In this document: positions 1 to 8,123 of the stretch, one piece after another | How positions within the stretch are numbered: the stretch's first letter is position 1 | Layout: every line of letters begins with the position of its first letter | Made by a program: the position numbers and the translations under genes | The notes under the pieces: generated by a model | Database searches by the model: none | What the model was told of the DNA's origin: nothing | Seen by the model: the letters and a program-made list of their open reading frames with translations, nothing else | Assembly (NCBI GenBank): GCA_020410785.1 | Contig: CP084573.1 | Coordinates: 992,001 to 1,056,000, forward strand | Length of the DNA stretch: 64,000 nt | Reading direction: 5' to 3' | Source: Rickettsia endosymbiont of Culicoides impunctatus | Lineage (GTDB): Bacteria; Pseudomonadota; Alphaproteobacteria; Rickettsiales; Rickettsiaceae

Positions 1-264
1 AAAACTTAAGCTACTTAAAATTTCTGCACGTTGCAACTGATTATGGATGAATTCACGTTTTTTATAATTAGTAATAGTTTCATCTGGTTCCAAAGCTACA
101 ATTAAATAGTTTCCTTGAGCTTTAGCATTACGTAAAAACTGTACATGACCATAATGCAATAAATCAAAACATCCTCCAACTAAAACTAGTTGATTATTTT
201 TTGAACATTTATGCAATAATGTACCATTATAATAAATTATTTTTGTGTGATTATCTTCAACCAT
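1..264 (-). CDS. Cytidylyltransferase-like nucleotidyltransferase (partial)
   Basis: This reading frame runs off the left edge of the window, so only about 88 N-terminal residues are seen. They contain GGCFDLLHYGHVQFL, the nucleotidyltransferase signature with an HxGH-type motif (HYGH), as in RfaE2/HldE-C and glycerol-3-phosphate cytidylyltransferases. Such enzymes transfer a nucleotide onto a sugar phosphate or polyol phosphate. The ATG at 262-264 overlaps the cyaY stop by 8 bases (ATGGTTGA), which suggests translational coupling. The substrate cannot be told from this fragment; RfaE2-like ADP-heptose or a related activation step is one possibility. Confidence 0.75.
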   Translation of the reverse strand, partial: MVEDNHTKIIYYNGTLLHKCSKNNQLVLVGGCFDLLHYGHVQFLRNAKAQGNYLIVALEPDETITNYKKREFIHNQLQRAEILSSLSF

Positions 265-601
265 ATTCAAATTCTCCAAATGGTTTTAAGTTTTTGAAGC
301 ATATTCTGAAATTAATTTTTAGTTCCTGTTCTAAAATGGCAACTAGCTCGTCAGATGATTTTGATTGCCATCTACCAGCAGCGTAATAAAAATGGTAAGG
401 ACCACTAATTGGTGAAGATAACCAAATTTCCTTAGCCGCTGAGTGTTTATTAATAACAAATATGCCTTGGTTAGTAGTTAGAGTTAGAATATCATTCTGA
501 AAGTCAATATCAATAAGGCAATCCTTATCTTCTGTCTCAATTATCTCTGCAATTAAAGATATAGTTTGTTCAGCTAATTTAGCAAATTCAGTATTATCCA
601 T
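257..601 (-). CDS. cyaY: CyaY, bacterial frataxin
   Basis: The 114-residue product matches the frataxin/CyaY fold in length and pattern. It has an acidic first helix (residues 1-30, rich in Glu and Asp), then the core strands, including QGIFVINKHSAAKEIWLSSP and GPYHFYY. Frataxin binds iron through the acidic ridge and modulates IscS-dependent Fe-S cluster assembly in the cytosol. It lies 17 bases downstream of mltG on the same strand and overlaps the next gene, so it is probably the middle of an operon. Confidence 0.9.
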   Translation of the reverse strand: MDNTEFAKLAEQTISLIAEIIETEDKDCLIDIDFQNDILTLTTNQGIFVINKHSAAKEIWLSSPISGPYHFYYAAGRWQSKSSDELVAILEQELKINFRICFKNLKPFGEFEYG

Positions 602-618
602 ATTAGTATAATCCTTGC

Positions 619-1599
619 TTAAGGCTCCTTCAAAGTTTTACGATAAGCCTTAACGTGCTTACTATGATCATTAAAATTATTAGAAAAATTATGCCCTCCC
701 GCACCGTTACCAACAAAATATAATGAATCAATTTTAGCAGGATTTACTACAGATTCTAGAGATTTTATTCCAGGACAAGAAATAGCTCCAACTGGTAAAT
801 TAGCAATATAATATGTATTATAAGGCGATTGCATTGCAAAATCTTTTTTAGTTAATGGTCTTGTTAGTTTATCTTTCCCAAGTGTTATAGCATAAATTGT
901 TGTTACATCTGATTGTAGTTTCATATGTTTTTTTAGGCGATTTAGAAATACAGCGGCAATCAAAGGGTTGTCGGAGTTTAAGCTAGCTTCCTTTTCCACA
1001 ATGGATGCTAAGATTAATACATCAAGGCGAGTTTTTAATGGAGAATCAGGTGATAATTTTTCCATAATTTTGTCGAGCTGTAAAGACATTAATTTTCGCA
1101 TTTTATCAATGATTTGCTCTTTTTGATCGCCATATGAAAAAAAATAGGTAGATGGCATTAAAAATCCTTCAGGAATTGTTCCTATAATCTCTCCCATTAA
1201 TCGTTCTTCGCTATTAATTTTTTTTATTATTTCATGGACAAGCATACCTTCAGGTATAATCATTTTATGAATAATTGATTTACCACTGGATAATATCCTT
1301 AGAGTTTGCATAGGAGAAATATTTTGAGTAAAAATATATTCCCCACTCTTTATAGAATGTTTTAATGAATATATTTTGGCAAGAAAGGCAAATAAAGCAG
1401 GATATTTAATGATGTTATGATCACTTAATGTCATAGAAATTTGATCAGTTGACAATCTAGGTTTGATTATTACCGTCTTGTTTTCTACAAGTGAACCAGG
1501 TGTAAATAAGTAAAATATACAAAAATTGATTCCAGTAATTATTAGAATCAATGTGATAGTTACGAGAATAAATTTTATTTTTAGTATTTTCTTAAACAA
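619..1599 (-). CDS. mltG: Endolytic murein transglycosylase MltG (YceG)
   Basis: This 326-residue inner-membrane protein has one N-terminal membrane segment (about residues 10-32) and a periplasmic YceG domain. The IVEKEAS motif at about residues 200-206 carries the catalytic glutamate of the family, and the C-terminal QSPYNTYYIANLPVGAI block is also typical. MltG cleaves nascent glycan strands and is thought to end peptidoglycan polymerisation. Its presence implies that this organism makes at least some murein, in line with lgt, the Tol genes and the MliC-like protein in this window. cyaY follows at 17 bases. Confidence 0.93.
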   Translation of the reverse strand: MFKKILKIKFILVTITLILIITGINFCIFYLFTPGSLVENKTVIIKPRLSTDQISMTLSDHNIIKYPALFAFLAKIYSLKHSIKSGEYIFTQNISPMQTLRILSSGKSIIHKMIIPEGMLVHEIIKKINSEERLMGEIIGTIPEGFLMPSTYFFSYGDQKEQIIDKMRKLMSLQLDKIMEKLSPDSPLKTRLDVLILASIVEKEASLNSDNPLIAAVFLNRLKKHMKLQSDVTTIYAITLGKDKLTRPLTKKDFAMQSPYNTYYIANLPVGAISCPGIKSLESVVNPAKIDSLYFVGNGAGGHNFSNNFNDHSKHVKAYRKTLKEP

Positions 1600-1637
1600 G
1601 ATACACCTAATCAGAATTAAACAGATTCATATAATTA

Positions 1638-1713
1638 TATAGTCAATTCAGGAAAATTTGGGGCTAGGAGGCTGTCTGCGATAACGTCCCCAATTTCTCA
1701 TCAATTGACTATA
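1638..1713. repeat. Family B palindromic repeat (complete copy)
   Basis: A 76-bp element bounded by TATAGTCAATTCAGGA and its imperfect inverted copy ending CAATTGACTATA. A second full copy with a different core lies at 34107-34214. Partial copies sit at 35409-35456, 41378-41408 and 47807-47825. Matching ends with variable cores suggest a MITE-like or Rickettsia-palindromic-element-like sequence. Confidence 0.75.
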
Positions 1714-1754
1714 GCACAAAATAAGCTGGCACTAATAGCATATGAAAAAATTTA

Positions 1755-2093
1755 TTATTTTTTATGATTTTCCACTATATTCCCATATTCTATACTTTTT
1801 ATTTTTATAAGCTTATCATATTTTACTTTAAGTTCATTTAGGGAATAATTACCATCATAATATCCTTGGATATTAATAATTCTTTCTAAATAAAAGTTCA
1901 ACTGCTCAGCATCATTTTCTACAATATCATTATCAATTTTTAAATCTTTTGTAATATATGTTAATGCCTGATTTTTGACTGCTGAGCAGTATAATTTAAA
2001 TTCTTGGATTTTTTTTATAATCATAGGAATATCTTCTGGCTTTGTTACTATCATTGCTACTAACATAACCACTAATATTTCTCCTATAGACAT
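1755..2093 (-). CDS. TatB-like / DUF2672-type small membrane protein
   Basis: The 112-residue product starts MSIGEILVVMLVAMIVTKPE, which has the layout of a TatA/TatB N-terminus: a short membrane helix, a hinge with Pro, then an amphipathic helix (about residues 22-40). The C-terminal half is charged and possibly coiled. Rickettsia genomes carry a similar small family annotated DUF2672; I assign it there with moderate confidence. It lies 3 bases downstream of ettA on the same strand. A true Tat role is only inferred from the N-terminal helix. Confidence 0.65.
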   Translation of the reverse strand: MSIGEILVVMLVAMIVTKPEDIPMIIKKIQEFKLYCSAVKNQALTYITKDLKIDNDIVENDAEQLNFYLERIINIQGYYDGNYSLNELKVKYDKLIKIKSIEYGNIVENHKK

Positions 2094-2096
2094 ATT

Positions 2097-3764
2097 TTAT
2101 ACTAATTTTTTATGACGATATTTAGGATTAATAACATTTTCACCTTTTAAATTAATCATATAATCATGATAATCTTGGTAATTTCCTTCAAACCATGTAG
2201 CATTTCCATCTTTATCAAAAGCAATAATATGGGTTGCTATTCTATCTAAAAACCAACGATCATGGCTTATCACTAATACACATCCAGCAAAATATAAAAT
2301 AGCATCTTCTAAGGCTCGTAATGTGTCAACATCCAGATCATTCGATGGTTCATCAAGTAAGATAACATTAGCTCCTTCTTTTAATAATTTGGCTATGTGT
2401 ACCCTATTACGTTCACCTCCAGAAAGTTGCCCTACTTTCTTTTGTTGATCGCCCCCCCTAAAATTAAAGGCTGCACAATAAGCACGACTTTTCATTGATC
2501 TAGAACCAAGTTGTAAATCTTCAAGACCTGAGGAAATTTCACTCCACACAGTGTTGTTATCATCTAAAGTATCTCTTGATTGGTCAACATAACCAAGCTT
2601 AACAGTTTGTCCTAATTTAATAGAACCGTGATCTGGGTTGGTTTTACCAGTGATAATATTAAATAAGGTAGATTTGCCGGCTCCATTTGGACCTATAATA
2701 CCAACAATCGCCCCTGGAACCACCTTAAAACTAAAATCAGATAACAGTACCTTATCATCATATCTCTTTTCTATATGTTCTGCCTCTATGACTAAATCGC
2801 CTAGACGTGGACCATTCGGTATAATAATTTGTGCTACGCTTGATCTCTGTTCTTTTTGTTTGAGCAACAGATCTTGATAGGCAGTAATTCTAGCCTTGCT
2901 TTTTGATTGCCTTGCCTTTGGTGATTGGCGTATCCATTCAAGTTCTCGTTTTAATTGTTTACTCCTATCATCTTCTTCTTTATCTTCAATTTCTAGTTTT
3001 GCTTGTTTTTGTTCAAGCCAAGCACTGTAGTTAGAATGCCATGGAACACATCTACCTCGATCCACTTCTAATATCCAATCCGTTACATTATCAAGAAAAT
3101 ATCGATCATGGGTAATAACTACTACTGTACCTTTATAATTTTTTAAGTAATTTTCTAGCCAAGAGACCGATTCAGCATCTAAATGGTTTGTCGGTTCATC
3201 AAGTAATAACATACCAGGTTTTTCTAACAAAAGTTTACATAACGCAACTCGCCTTTTTTCACCACCTGAGATTTTTGTAACATCGGCATCTTTATCTGGA
3301 CATCTTAGTGCAAACATAGCAATCTCTATTTCTCGCTCTAAGCTCCAAGCATCACAACTATCTATTTTCTCCTGTAGATCAGCCTGTCTCGCTAAAAGTT
3401 CATTCATTTCATCATCGGACATTTCTTCAGCAAATTTATTGCTTATTTCATTAAATTCGTCAATTAAGGCTTTCTTATCATTTAAACTTTCCATAACATT
3501 ATCGAAAACATTTAGAGTAGGATCAAGATATGGCTCTTGAGCTAAATAACCAACTTTAACCCCATTAGCCACAAAAGCCTCACCATCATATTCTTTATCA
3601 ATAGCTGCCATGATTTTTAGAAGAGTAGATTTACCTGCTCCATTTGGACCAATAATACCAATTTTTGCCCCTGGTAAGAAGGACAAATAAGTTTCCTTTA
3701 AAATTTGTTTACCGTTAACGGTCTTACTCAGACCATTCATAACATAAACATATTGATACGACAT
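2097..3764 (-). CDS. ettA: EttA, ABC-F translational throttle ATPase
   Basis: This is an ABC-F protein with two ATP-binding cassettes and no membrane segments. Each cassette has a GPNGAGKST Walker A, a signature (ISGGEKRR and LSGGERNR) and LLLDEP/ILLDEP Walker B motifs, joined by a charged linker with the arm region. EttA binds the ribosomal E site and gates the first elongation steps according to ADP/ATP level. An upstream ATG at 3836 would add 24 residues; I prefer the ATG at 3762-3764 because MSYQYVYVMNGL matches the family N-terminus and gives the usual 555 residues. Confidence 0.95.
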   Translation of the reverse strand: MSYQYVYVMNGLSKTVNGKQILKETYLSFLPGAKIGIIGPNGAGKSTLLKIMAAIDKEYDGEAFVANGVKVGYLAQEPYLDPTLNVFDNVMESLNDKKALIDEFNEISNKFAEEMSDDEMNELLARQADLQEKIDSCDAWSLEREIEIAMFALRCPDKDADVTKISGGEKRRVALCKLLLEKPGMLLLDEPTNHLDAESVSWLENYLKNYKGTVVVITHDRYFLDNVTDWILEVDRGRCVPWHSNYSAWLEQKQAKLEIEDKEEDDRSKQLKRELEWIRQSPKARQSKSKARITAYQDLLLKQKEQRSSVAQIIIPNGPRLGDLVIEAEHIEKRYDDKVLLSDFSFKVVPGAIVGIIGPNGAGKSTLFNIITGKTNPDHGSIKLGQTVKLGYVDQSRDTLDDNNTVWSEISSGLEDLQLGSRSMKSRAYCAAFNFRGGDQQKKVGQLSGGERNRVHIAKLLKEGANVILLDEPSNDLDVDTLRALEDAILYFAGCVLVISHDRWFLDRIATHIIAFDKDGNATWFEGNYQDYHDYMINLKGENVINPKYRHKKLV

Positions 3765-3882
3765 AATCATTAATTCCTTTATTTTTTGTAGTTTATTTGT
3801 AGTTTTTAAATAGTTAGTGAAACAGATTAATCTCACATGAATTTTTTAATCATTAAATTTGTAAACTATATACATATATAAC

Positions 3883-4350
3883 CTAAATATTTTGTTTGTT
3901 TGTCCAAGTTGTAAATTCAGACATACTAAAAACACCTTTTAAGTTTCCATGAACTTGATCTTTTAACCATTGTAAAGCACCTTTTTTGTAACCATCTCCA
4001 TCTATAATGATAATAGCATCATAAACACTTTGTTTTTTAATATTTAATATTGTATAAGGGTATTTTTCATCTGCAGAACCGCTTGATTGTTGCCACTTAG
4101 ATTCAATAACAAGACAATTAGAATGTTTTGCAGGATGATATAGAATAAAATCACATTGCCAAACAGTATTATAAATAGTTTTTCCTAAATTAAATTGTCT
4201 AGTATAAATTGGTTGAGCTAATGTTTGTGAAGCAATAAATCTAGTCTTGGGAACAAAAACGTAACCTTCCCTAACAAGACGATTATTTATAAATACCTCA
4301 AGTTCATTCCCTGTTTTATTTGCAATTGATCCACCTTGTGTTTTATTCAT
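3883..4350 (-). CDS. PD-(D/E)XK restriction endonuclease, partner of the Dam-like methylase
   Basis: The 155-residue protein has the nuclease core WQCDFILYHP (Asp of the PD motif) followed about 20 residues on by CLVIESKWQQ, the (D/E)XK motif. Conserved SGSADEKYPY and the YDAIIIIDGDGYKKGA strand follow, as in short PDDEXK restriction-like nucleases. Its ATG lies 8 bases inside the 3' end of the methylase gene at 4343-5251, so the two are translationally coupled. Together they form a compact type II restriction-modification unit inserted between ettA and tal. The recognition site is not known; GATC would be the simplest guess from the Dam-like partner. Confidence 0.75.
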   Translation of the reverse strand: MNKTQGGSIANKTGNELEVFINNRLVREGYVFVPKTRFIASQTLAQPIYTRQFNLGKTIYNTVWQCDFILYHPAKHSNCLVIESKWQQSSGSADEKYPYTILNIKKQSVYDAIIIIDGDGYKKGALQWLKDQVHGNLKGVFSMSEFTTWTNKQNI

Positions 4351-5251
4351 AATTTCTAATCAAAACCTCTTCTGCATTTTTCCTTTCATTAGCTTTACAA
4401 TTAATAGTGCGTGGTGCTTCAATAATCTCTATATAAAAATCTTTATACATCTGCTTTATAAACTGAATATTAGAATTTGAAAGCATAAAATATACACCCT
4501 TATCGTTTAACTCTTTACATTTTTGATAAAGTTTTATCTGATCTGTTTCTGTAAAATCAAGTTTGGTATATTTAGTAAAAGATGCATTAGTTATAGGATG
4601 ATAAGGAGGATCAATATAAACAAAATCACCCTTATTTGGAGAGACTTTGCTGAAATCTTGATATTTTATGTCAACATTTTGTAGTAATTTACTACAAGCT
4701 ATTATAGTTGTCTCATCAACTATTGCTGGATTTTTGTATCTCCCCATAGGCACATTAAATTCACCTTTTTTATTGACTCTATAAAGCCCATTATAACAGG
4801 TTTTATTAAGATATATAAAACGTCCAGCAACTTCTATATCATTATCATTAATAAATTGTTTTCGGATTTTGTAATAATACTCTTCACAATGATTTACTTT
4901 ATGTTTTGCCAGTAGCTTTATTAATTCTTGAGGTTTATTTTTAATCACAGCATATGTAATAACTAAATCTAGGTTTATGTCTGATATAGTTGCACTAGCT
5001 GAAGCAAGAGCAAACAAAAGTGCTCCTCCCCCTACAAATGGTTCATAATAGCTTTTATAAGTTTGTGGCGTTCTTGAGGATAATTCTTTTATTAAACTTC
5101 TTTTTCCACCTACCCATTTTACAAATGGTTTTGCCTTATCGTCGTTTTCAGTTATCATGTCATCATTTTTTAGTACAGCTTTTTTTTCTACCATAACCAA
5201 GCTGTAAGCTAGTTCACTTGGCAATTTTACATAAATGTTTAGGTCATACAA
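4343..5251 (-). CDS. Dam-family adenine-N6 DNA methyltransferase
   Basis: This is a D12-class (alpha) methylase with KPFVKWVGGKRS at about residues 40-51, the SAM-binding FVGGGALLF motif, DPPYHP (catalytic motif IV) and SNSNIQF. It methylates adenine in duplex DNA and protects against the overlapping nuclease gene. The first 31 residues (MYDLNIYVKLPSELAYSL...) are not part of the family; translation may start at Met32 (ATG at 5156-5158), or this stretch may be repeat-derived sequence. A restriction-modification pair is unusual in a reduced Rickettsiales genome and suggests horizontal transfer. Confidence 0.88.
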   Translation of the reverse strand: MYDLNIYVKLPSELAYSLVMVEKKAVLKNDDMITENDDKAKPFVKWVGGKRSLIKELSSRTPQTYKSYYEPFVGGGALLFALASASATISDINLDLVITYAVIKNKPQELIKLLAKHKVNHCEEYYYKIRKQFINDNDIEVAGRFIYLNKTCYNGLYRVNKKGEFNVPMGRYKNPAIVDETTIIACSKLLQNVDIKYQDFSKVSPNKGDFVYIDPPYHPITNASFTKYTKLDFTETDQIKLYQKCKELNDKGVYFMLSNSNIQFIKQMYKDFYIEIIEAPRTINCKANERKNAEEVLIRNYE

Positions 5252-5264
5252 GTATATAACTTTC

Positions 5265-5915
5265 TTAAATTTCTAACCCAGATTTACTCCAATCCTTATT
5301 AAAAATCTCTAAACCTGAATCTGTTAATGGATGATTTAATAATTGCTTAATAATTTTACCAGACATTGTAGCAACATCAGCCTTATACATAGCAGCTTGA
5401 TAAACATGGTTAGGGCTTCTTATAGATGCAGCAAGGATTTTTGTTTGATACTGATAATTATCGTATACTTGTCTTATATCACTTATTAAACTAATACCAT
5501 TTTGACCTATATCATCAAGTCTACCGATAAAAGGTGATATATAAAATGCTCCAGCTTTTGCAGCGATAAGTGCCTGATTAACAGAAAAGCATAAGGTCAT
5601 ATTCACTTTTTTTCCTTTATCTGCAAAATATTGACACGCCTTAATACCGTTCCACGTCATAGGTAACTTAATCGCAATATTACTGGATATTTCTAAAATT
5701 TTATTACCTTGATTAATCATAGTATCAACATCATTAGCAACCACTTCAACGCTAACATCAGAAGTTATTATCTTACATATTTCTGCAATAGTTGATACAA
5801 AATCGTATTTTGTCTTAGACATCAAGGAAGGATTAGTAGTTATGCCATCAATTATACCTAATTGGTTAATCTCATCAATTTCTTTAATGTCAGCACTATC
5901 TAGAAAAATTTGCAT
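5265..5915 (-). CDS. tal: Transaldolase (short, TalC/FSA-type)
   Basis: The 216-residue TIM-barrel protein starts MQIFLDSADIKEI and has GITTNPSLM, the Schiff-base strand IKLPMTWNGIKA with the catalytic Lys, MTLCFSVNQA and SPFIGRLDD. It belongs to the short transaldolase/fructose-6-phosphate aldolase group of the non-oxidative pentose phosphate pathway. Its stop lies 1 base from the parB start region, so it may be co-transcribed with the parAB operon. Confidence 0.93.
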   Translation of the reverse strand: MQIFLDSADIKEIDEINQLGIIDGITTNPSLMSKTKYDFVSTIAEICKIITSDVSVEVVANDVDTMINQGNKILEISSNIAIKLPMTWNGIKACQYFADKGKKVNMTLCFSVNQALIAAKAGAFYISPFIGRLDDIGQNGISLISDIRQVYDNYQYQTKILAASIRSPNHVYQAAMYKADVATMSGKIIKQLLNHPLTDSGLEIFNKDWSKSGLEI

Positions 5916-6788
5916 TTAATTTAACCTCGACAAAATTGAATCAAGTTCTTCTAAATTACTATAGTGAAATATTAATTTCCCACCAATTGGGTAATCTTCA
6001 ATAGTTACTATTATATTAAATCTTTCTGACAATGATTTAGCTAATAATTGTAGATCATTCTCTTTACTACTCTCTTTTAGAAGACCTCTCCCTATACGTT
6101 TATCATGTTCTGGGGTTTTTGTATATTCATTTTTAGACCAATTTCTTACTATATCTTCAGTTTGACGAACACTTAAATCATTCTCAATAATATGATTAGC
6201 TATTACCTCAGCCTGCTGATGATTAATTAGACATCTTGCATGTCCCATAGTTAAAAGCCCCTCATTTATTTTATCTTTGATAGATTGCGGTAACTGATTT
6301 AGTCTTAATAAATTAGCTATATGACTACGGCTCTTGCTAACTTTTTCTGCTAATTGCTCTTGTGTATAACCAAACTCTTTTATTAATCTCTCAAATCCTT
6401 CCGATTCTTCTATAACAGATAATTCCTCTCTTTGAATATTTTCAATTAGAGCTATTTCTATAATTTCTTTATCTCCTATATCTTTTATAATAGCAGGAAT
6501 ATCAGTAAGCTTAGCCACCTTACAAGCACGCCAACGTCTCTCACCAGCTATAATTTTATATTTTCCATCACTGACTGAACTAACAATGATTGGTTGTAAC
6601 AAACCATTATTACTTATGGAATCGGCTAATTCTTTTATTTTATCATATTCAAACTTTTTTCTTGGTTGATTATTCCTAGCTTCAATTTTATCAATATCTA
6701 TAATTTTTACTAACTCATCCTTCTCTACAGTAAAAACTTCTTCTCCAAGCAAAGCTGATAATCCTTTGCCTAAATTTTTATTTTTCAT
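5916..6788 (-). CDS. parB: ParB chromosome partition protein
   Basis: The 290-residue protein starts with the NLGKGLSALLGE motif typical of chromosomal ParB. It then shows the N-terminal CTPase/nuclease fold (NQPRKKFEYDKIKELADSI, IIAGERRWRACK with the GERR loop, ALIENIQRE) and the KorB-like helix-turn-helix (YTQEQLAEKVSKSRSHIANLLRL). ParB binds parS near the origin, spreads, and is moved by ParA. It overlaps parA by 4 bases. The location about 43 kb from the predicted origin fits origin-proximal parS loading. I did not find a clear parS site in this window. Confidence 0.95.
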   Translation of the reverse strand: MKNKNLGKGLSALLGEEVFTVEKDELVKIIDIDKIEARNNQPRKKFEYDKIKELADSISNNGLLQPIIVSSVSDGKYKIIAGERRWRACKVAKLTDIPAIIKDIGDKEIIEIALIENIQREELSVIEESEGFERLIKEFGYTQEQLAEKVSKSRSHIANLLRLNQLPQSIKDKINEGLLTMGHARCLINHQQAEVIANHIIENDLSVRQTEDIVRNWSKNEYTKTPEHDKRIGRGLLKESSKENDLQLLAKSLSERFNIIVTIEDYPIGGKLIFHYSNLEELDSILSRLN

Positions 6789-7549
6789 ATATTTCTACCT
6801 AAAATCTCTTTTGTAAGTTCTATATAAGCAATAGAGCCAGTACATTTATGATCGTAGATAATTGCTGGTTGACCGTGAGATGGTGCTTCAGATAGTTTTA
6901 CATTCCGTGGAATAACTGTCTTAAATACCAATCTTCCTAAGCATTTTCTAACATCATTCTCTACTTGCTCAGTTAATCGATTGCGTTTATCATACATAGT
7001 AAATAAAATGCCAGCAATTTTTATTTTGGGGTTTAAATTCTTTTCTACAATTTCAACTGTTTTTAGCAAATGACTTAATCCTTCTAATGAATAAAAATCA
7101 CATTGCATAGGGATTAATACATAGTCACAAGCCACTAATGCATTAACTGTCAATAAGTTAAGAGAAGGAGGGCAATCTATAATAATGTAGTCATATTTAT
7201 TGACTAATTTATTTAACAAATTTGATAATAAATATTCACGCTTTTGTATACTTAATAAATCTATCTCAGCACCTGATAAATTAGTGTTGGCTGTAATTAG
7301 TTGTAAATTTGGAATATTCGTTTGTATTATGGCTTCTTCAATCGTTTTTGAACCAATTAGTACCTGATAAATAGTAACTTTTCTATCCTGTTGGCTTATA
7401 CCAAAACCAGTGCTACTATTTCCCTGAGGATCTAAATCTATTACCAAAATCTTTTTACCCATCACAGATAAAGCTGTCGACAAATTTACAGTAGTTGTGC
7501 TTTTTGCAACTCCACCTTTTTGGTTAACTACCGCAACTATTTTTGTCAT
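6785..7549 (-). CDS. parA: ParA chromosome partition ATPase
   Basis: This 254-residue MinD/ParA-family ATPase has the deviant Walker A NQKGGVAKSTTT (about residues 9-20), the switch DLDPQGNSSTGFG, and Walker B YDYIIIDCPPSL. It drives segregation of ParB-bound origins. The second Gly of the usual KGGVGKT box is Ala here; I believe rickettsial ParA proteins share this, so I do not read it as damage. It overlaps rsmG by 26 bases and parB by 4, forming the classic rsmG-parA-parB operon. Confidence 0.95.
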   Translation of the reverse strand: MTKIVAVVNQKGGVAKSTTTVNLSTALSVMGKKILVIDLDPQGNSSTGFGISQQDRKVTIYQVLIGSKTIEEAIIQTNIPNLQLITANTNLSGAEIDLLSIQKREYLLSNLLNKLVNKYDYIIIDCPPSLNLLTVNALVACDYVLIPMQCDFYSLEGLSHLLKTVEIVEKNLNPKIKIAGILFTMYDKRNRLTEQVENDVRKCLGRLVFKTVIPRNVKLSEAPSHGQPAIIYDHKCTGSIAYIELTKEILGRNI

Positions 7550-8123
7550 ATACGTTACTAATTTCTAAAATCTTACTATTATTAGAAGTCTCACTATCAT
7601 ATATAGAATGACAAAAAGACCATCTCTTTTTAGCAATCTCAATTTCTTGTTGATACTTCTCACCTTTAAATAATAAATACTTATTTCTTACATTAATATG
7701 TTTAGTATAAGCCAATATTTTATCTAACTGAGCACAAGCTCTAGAAGTTAATATATCACAATCTAATTTAACACTTTCTATTCGTTGATTAACCACATTA
7801 ATTTTATTACTAGAAATTTTGGAAGCTTGCAATAAAAAAACAGATTTCCTTACATCAGACTCTACTAAAGTAACATTCTTTATCCCGGCAATAGACAAAA
7901 CTATTCCTGGAAATCCACCACCTGAACCAACATCTATTAAATGAATATTTTGGTCATTTATGTACTTCATTAGTTGTAAGGAATCTAAGATATGTCTTAC
8001 CCAAAAATCATTCTTGGTATTACAAGAAACGAGATTAATAGCTTTATTCCATTTCAACGTTAATGATTGATGTTTCTCAAGAGCTTCTAATACTTCACGT
8101 GAAACACTACTATAATTATACAT
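7524..8123 (-). CDS. rsmG: RsmG, 16S rRNA G527 N7-methyltransferase
   Basis: The 199-residue Rossmann-fold methylase has the SAM motif LIDVGSGGGFPGIVL at about residues 62-76 and WVRHILDSLQL just before it, both typical of GidB/RsmG. The LTSRACAQLDKI block matches the family too. It modifies the 530 loop of 16S rRNA. Its start abuts the mnmG stop (1-base overlap at 8123), and its 3' end overlaps parA, so expression is probably coupled in one operon. Confidence 0.94.
   Translation of the reverse strand: MYNYSSVSREVLEALEKHQSLTLKWNKAINLVSCNTKNDFWVRHILDSLQLMKYINDQNIHLIDVGSGGGFPGIVLSIAGIKNVTLVESDVRKSVFLLQASKISSNKINVVNQRIESVKLDCDILTSRACAQLDKILAYTKHINVRNKYLLFKGEKYQQEIEIAKKRWSFCHSIYDSETSNNSKILEISNVYDKNSCGS

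Noticed and set aside
6785..7549. ParA as inactive because of KGGVAKST in place of KGGVGKT
   Set aside because: All other motifs are intact and this variant appears usual for rickettsial ParA.
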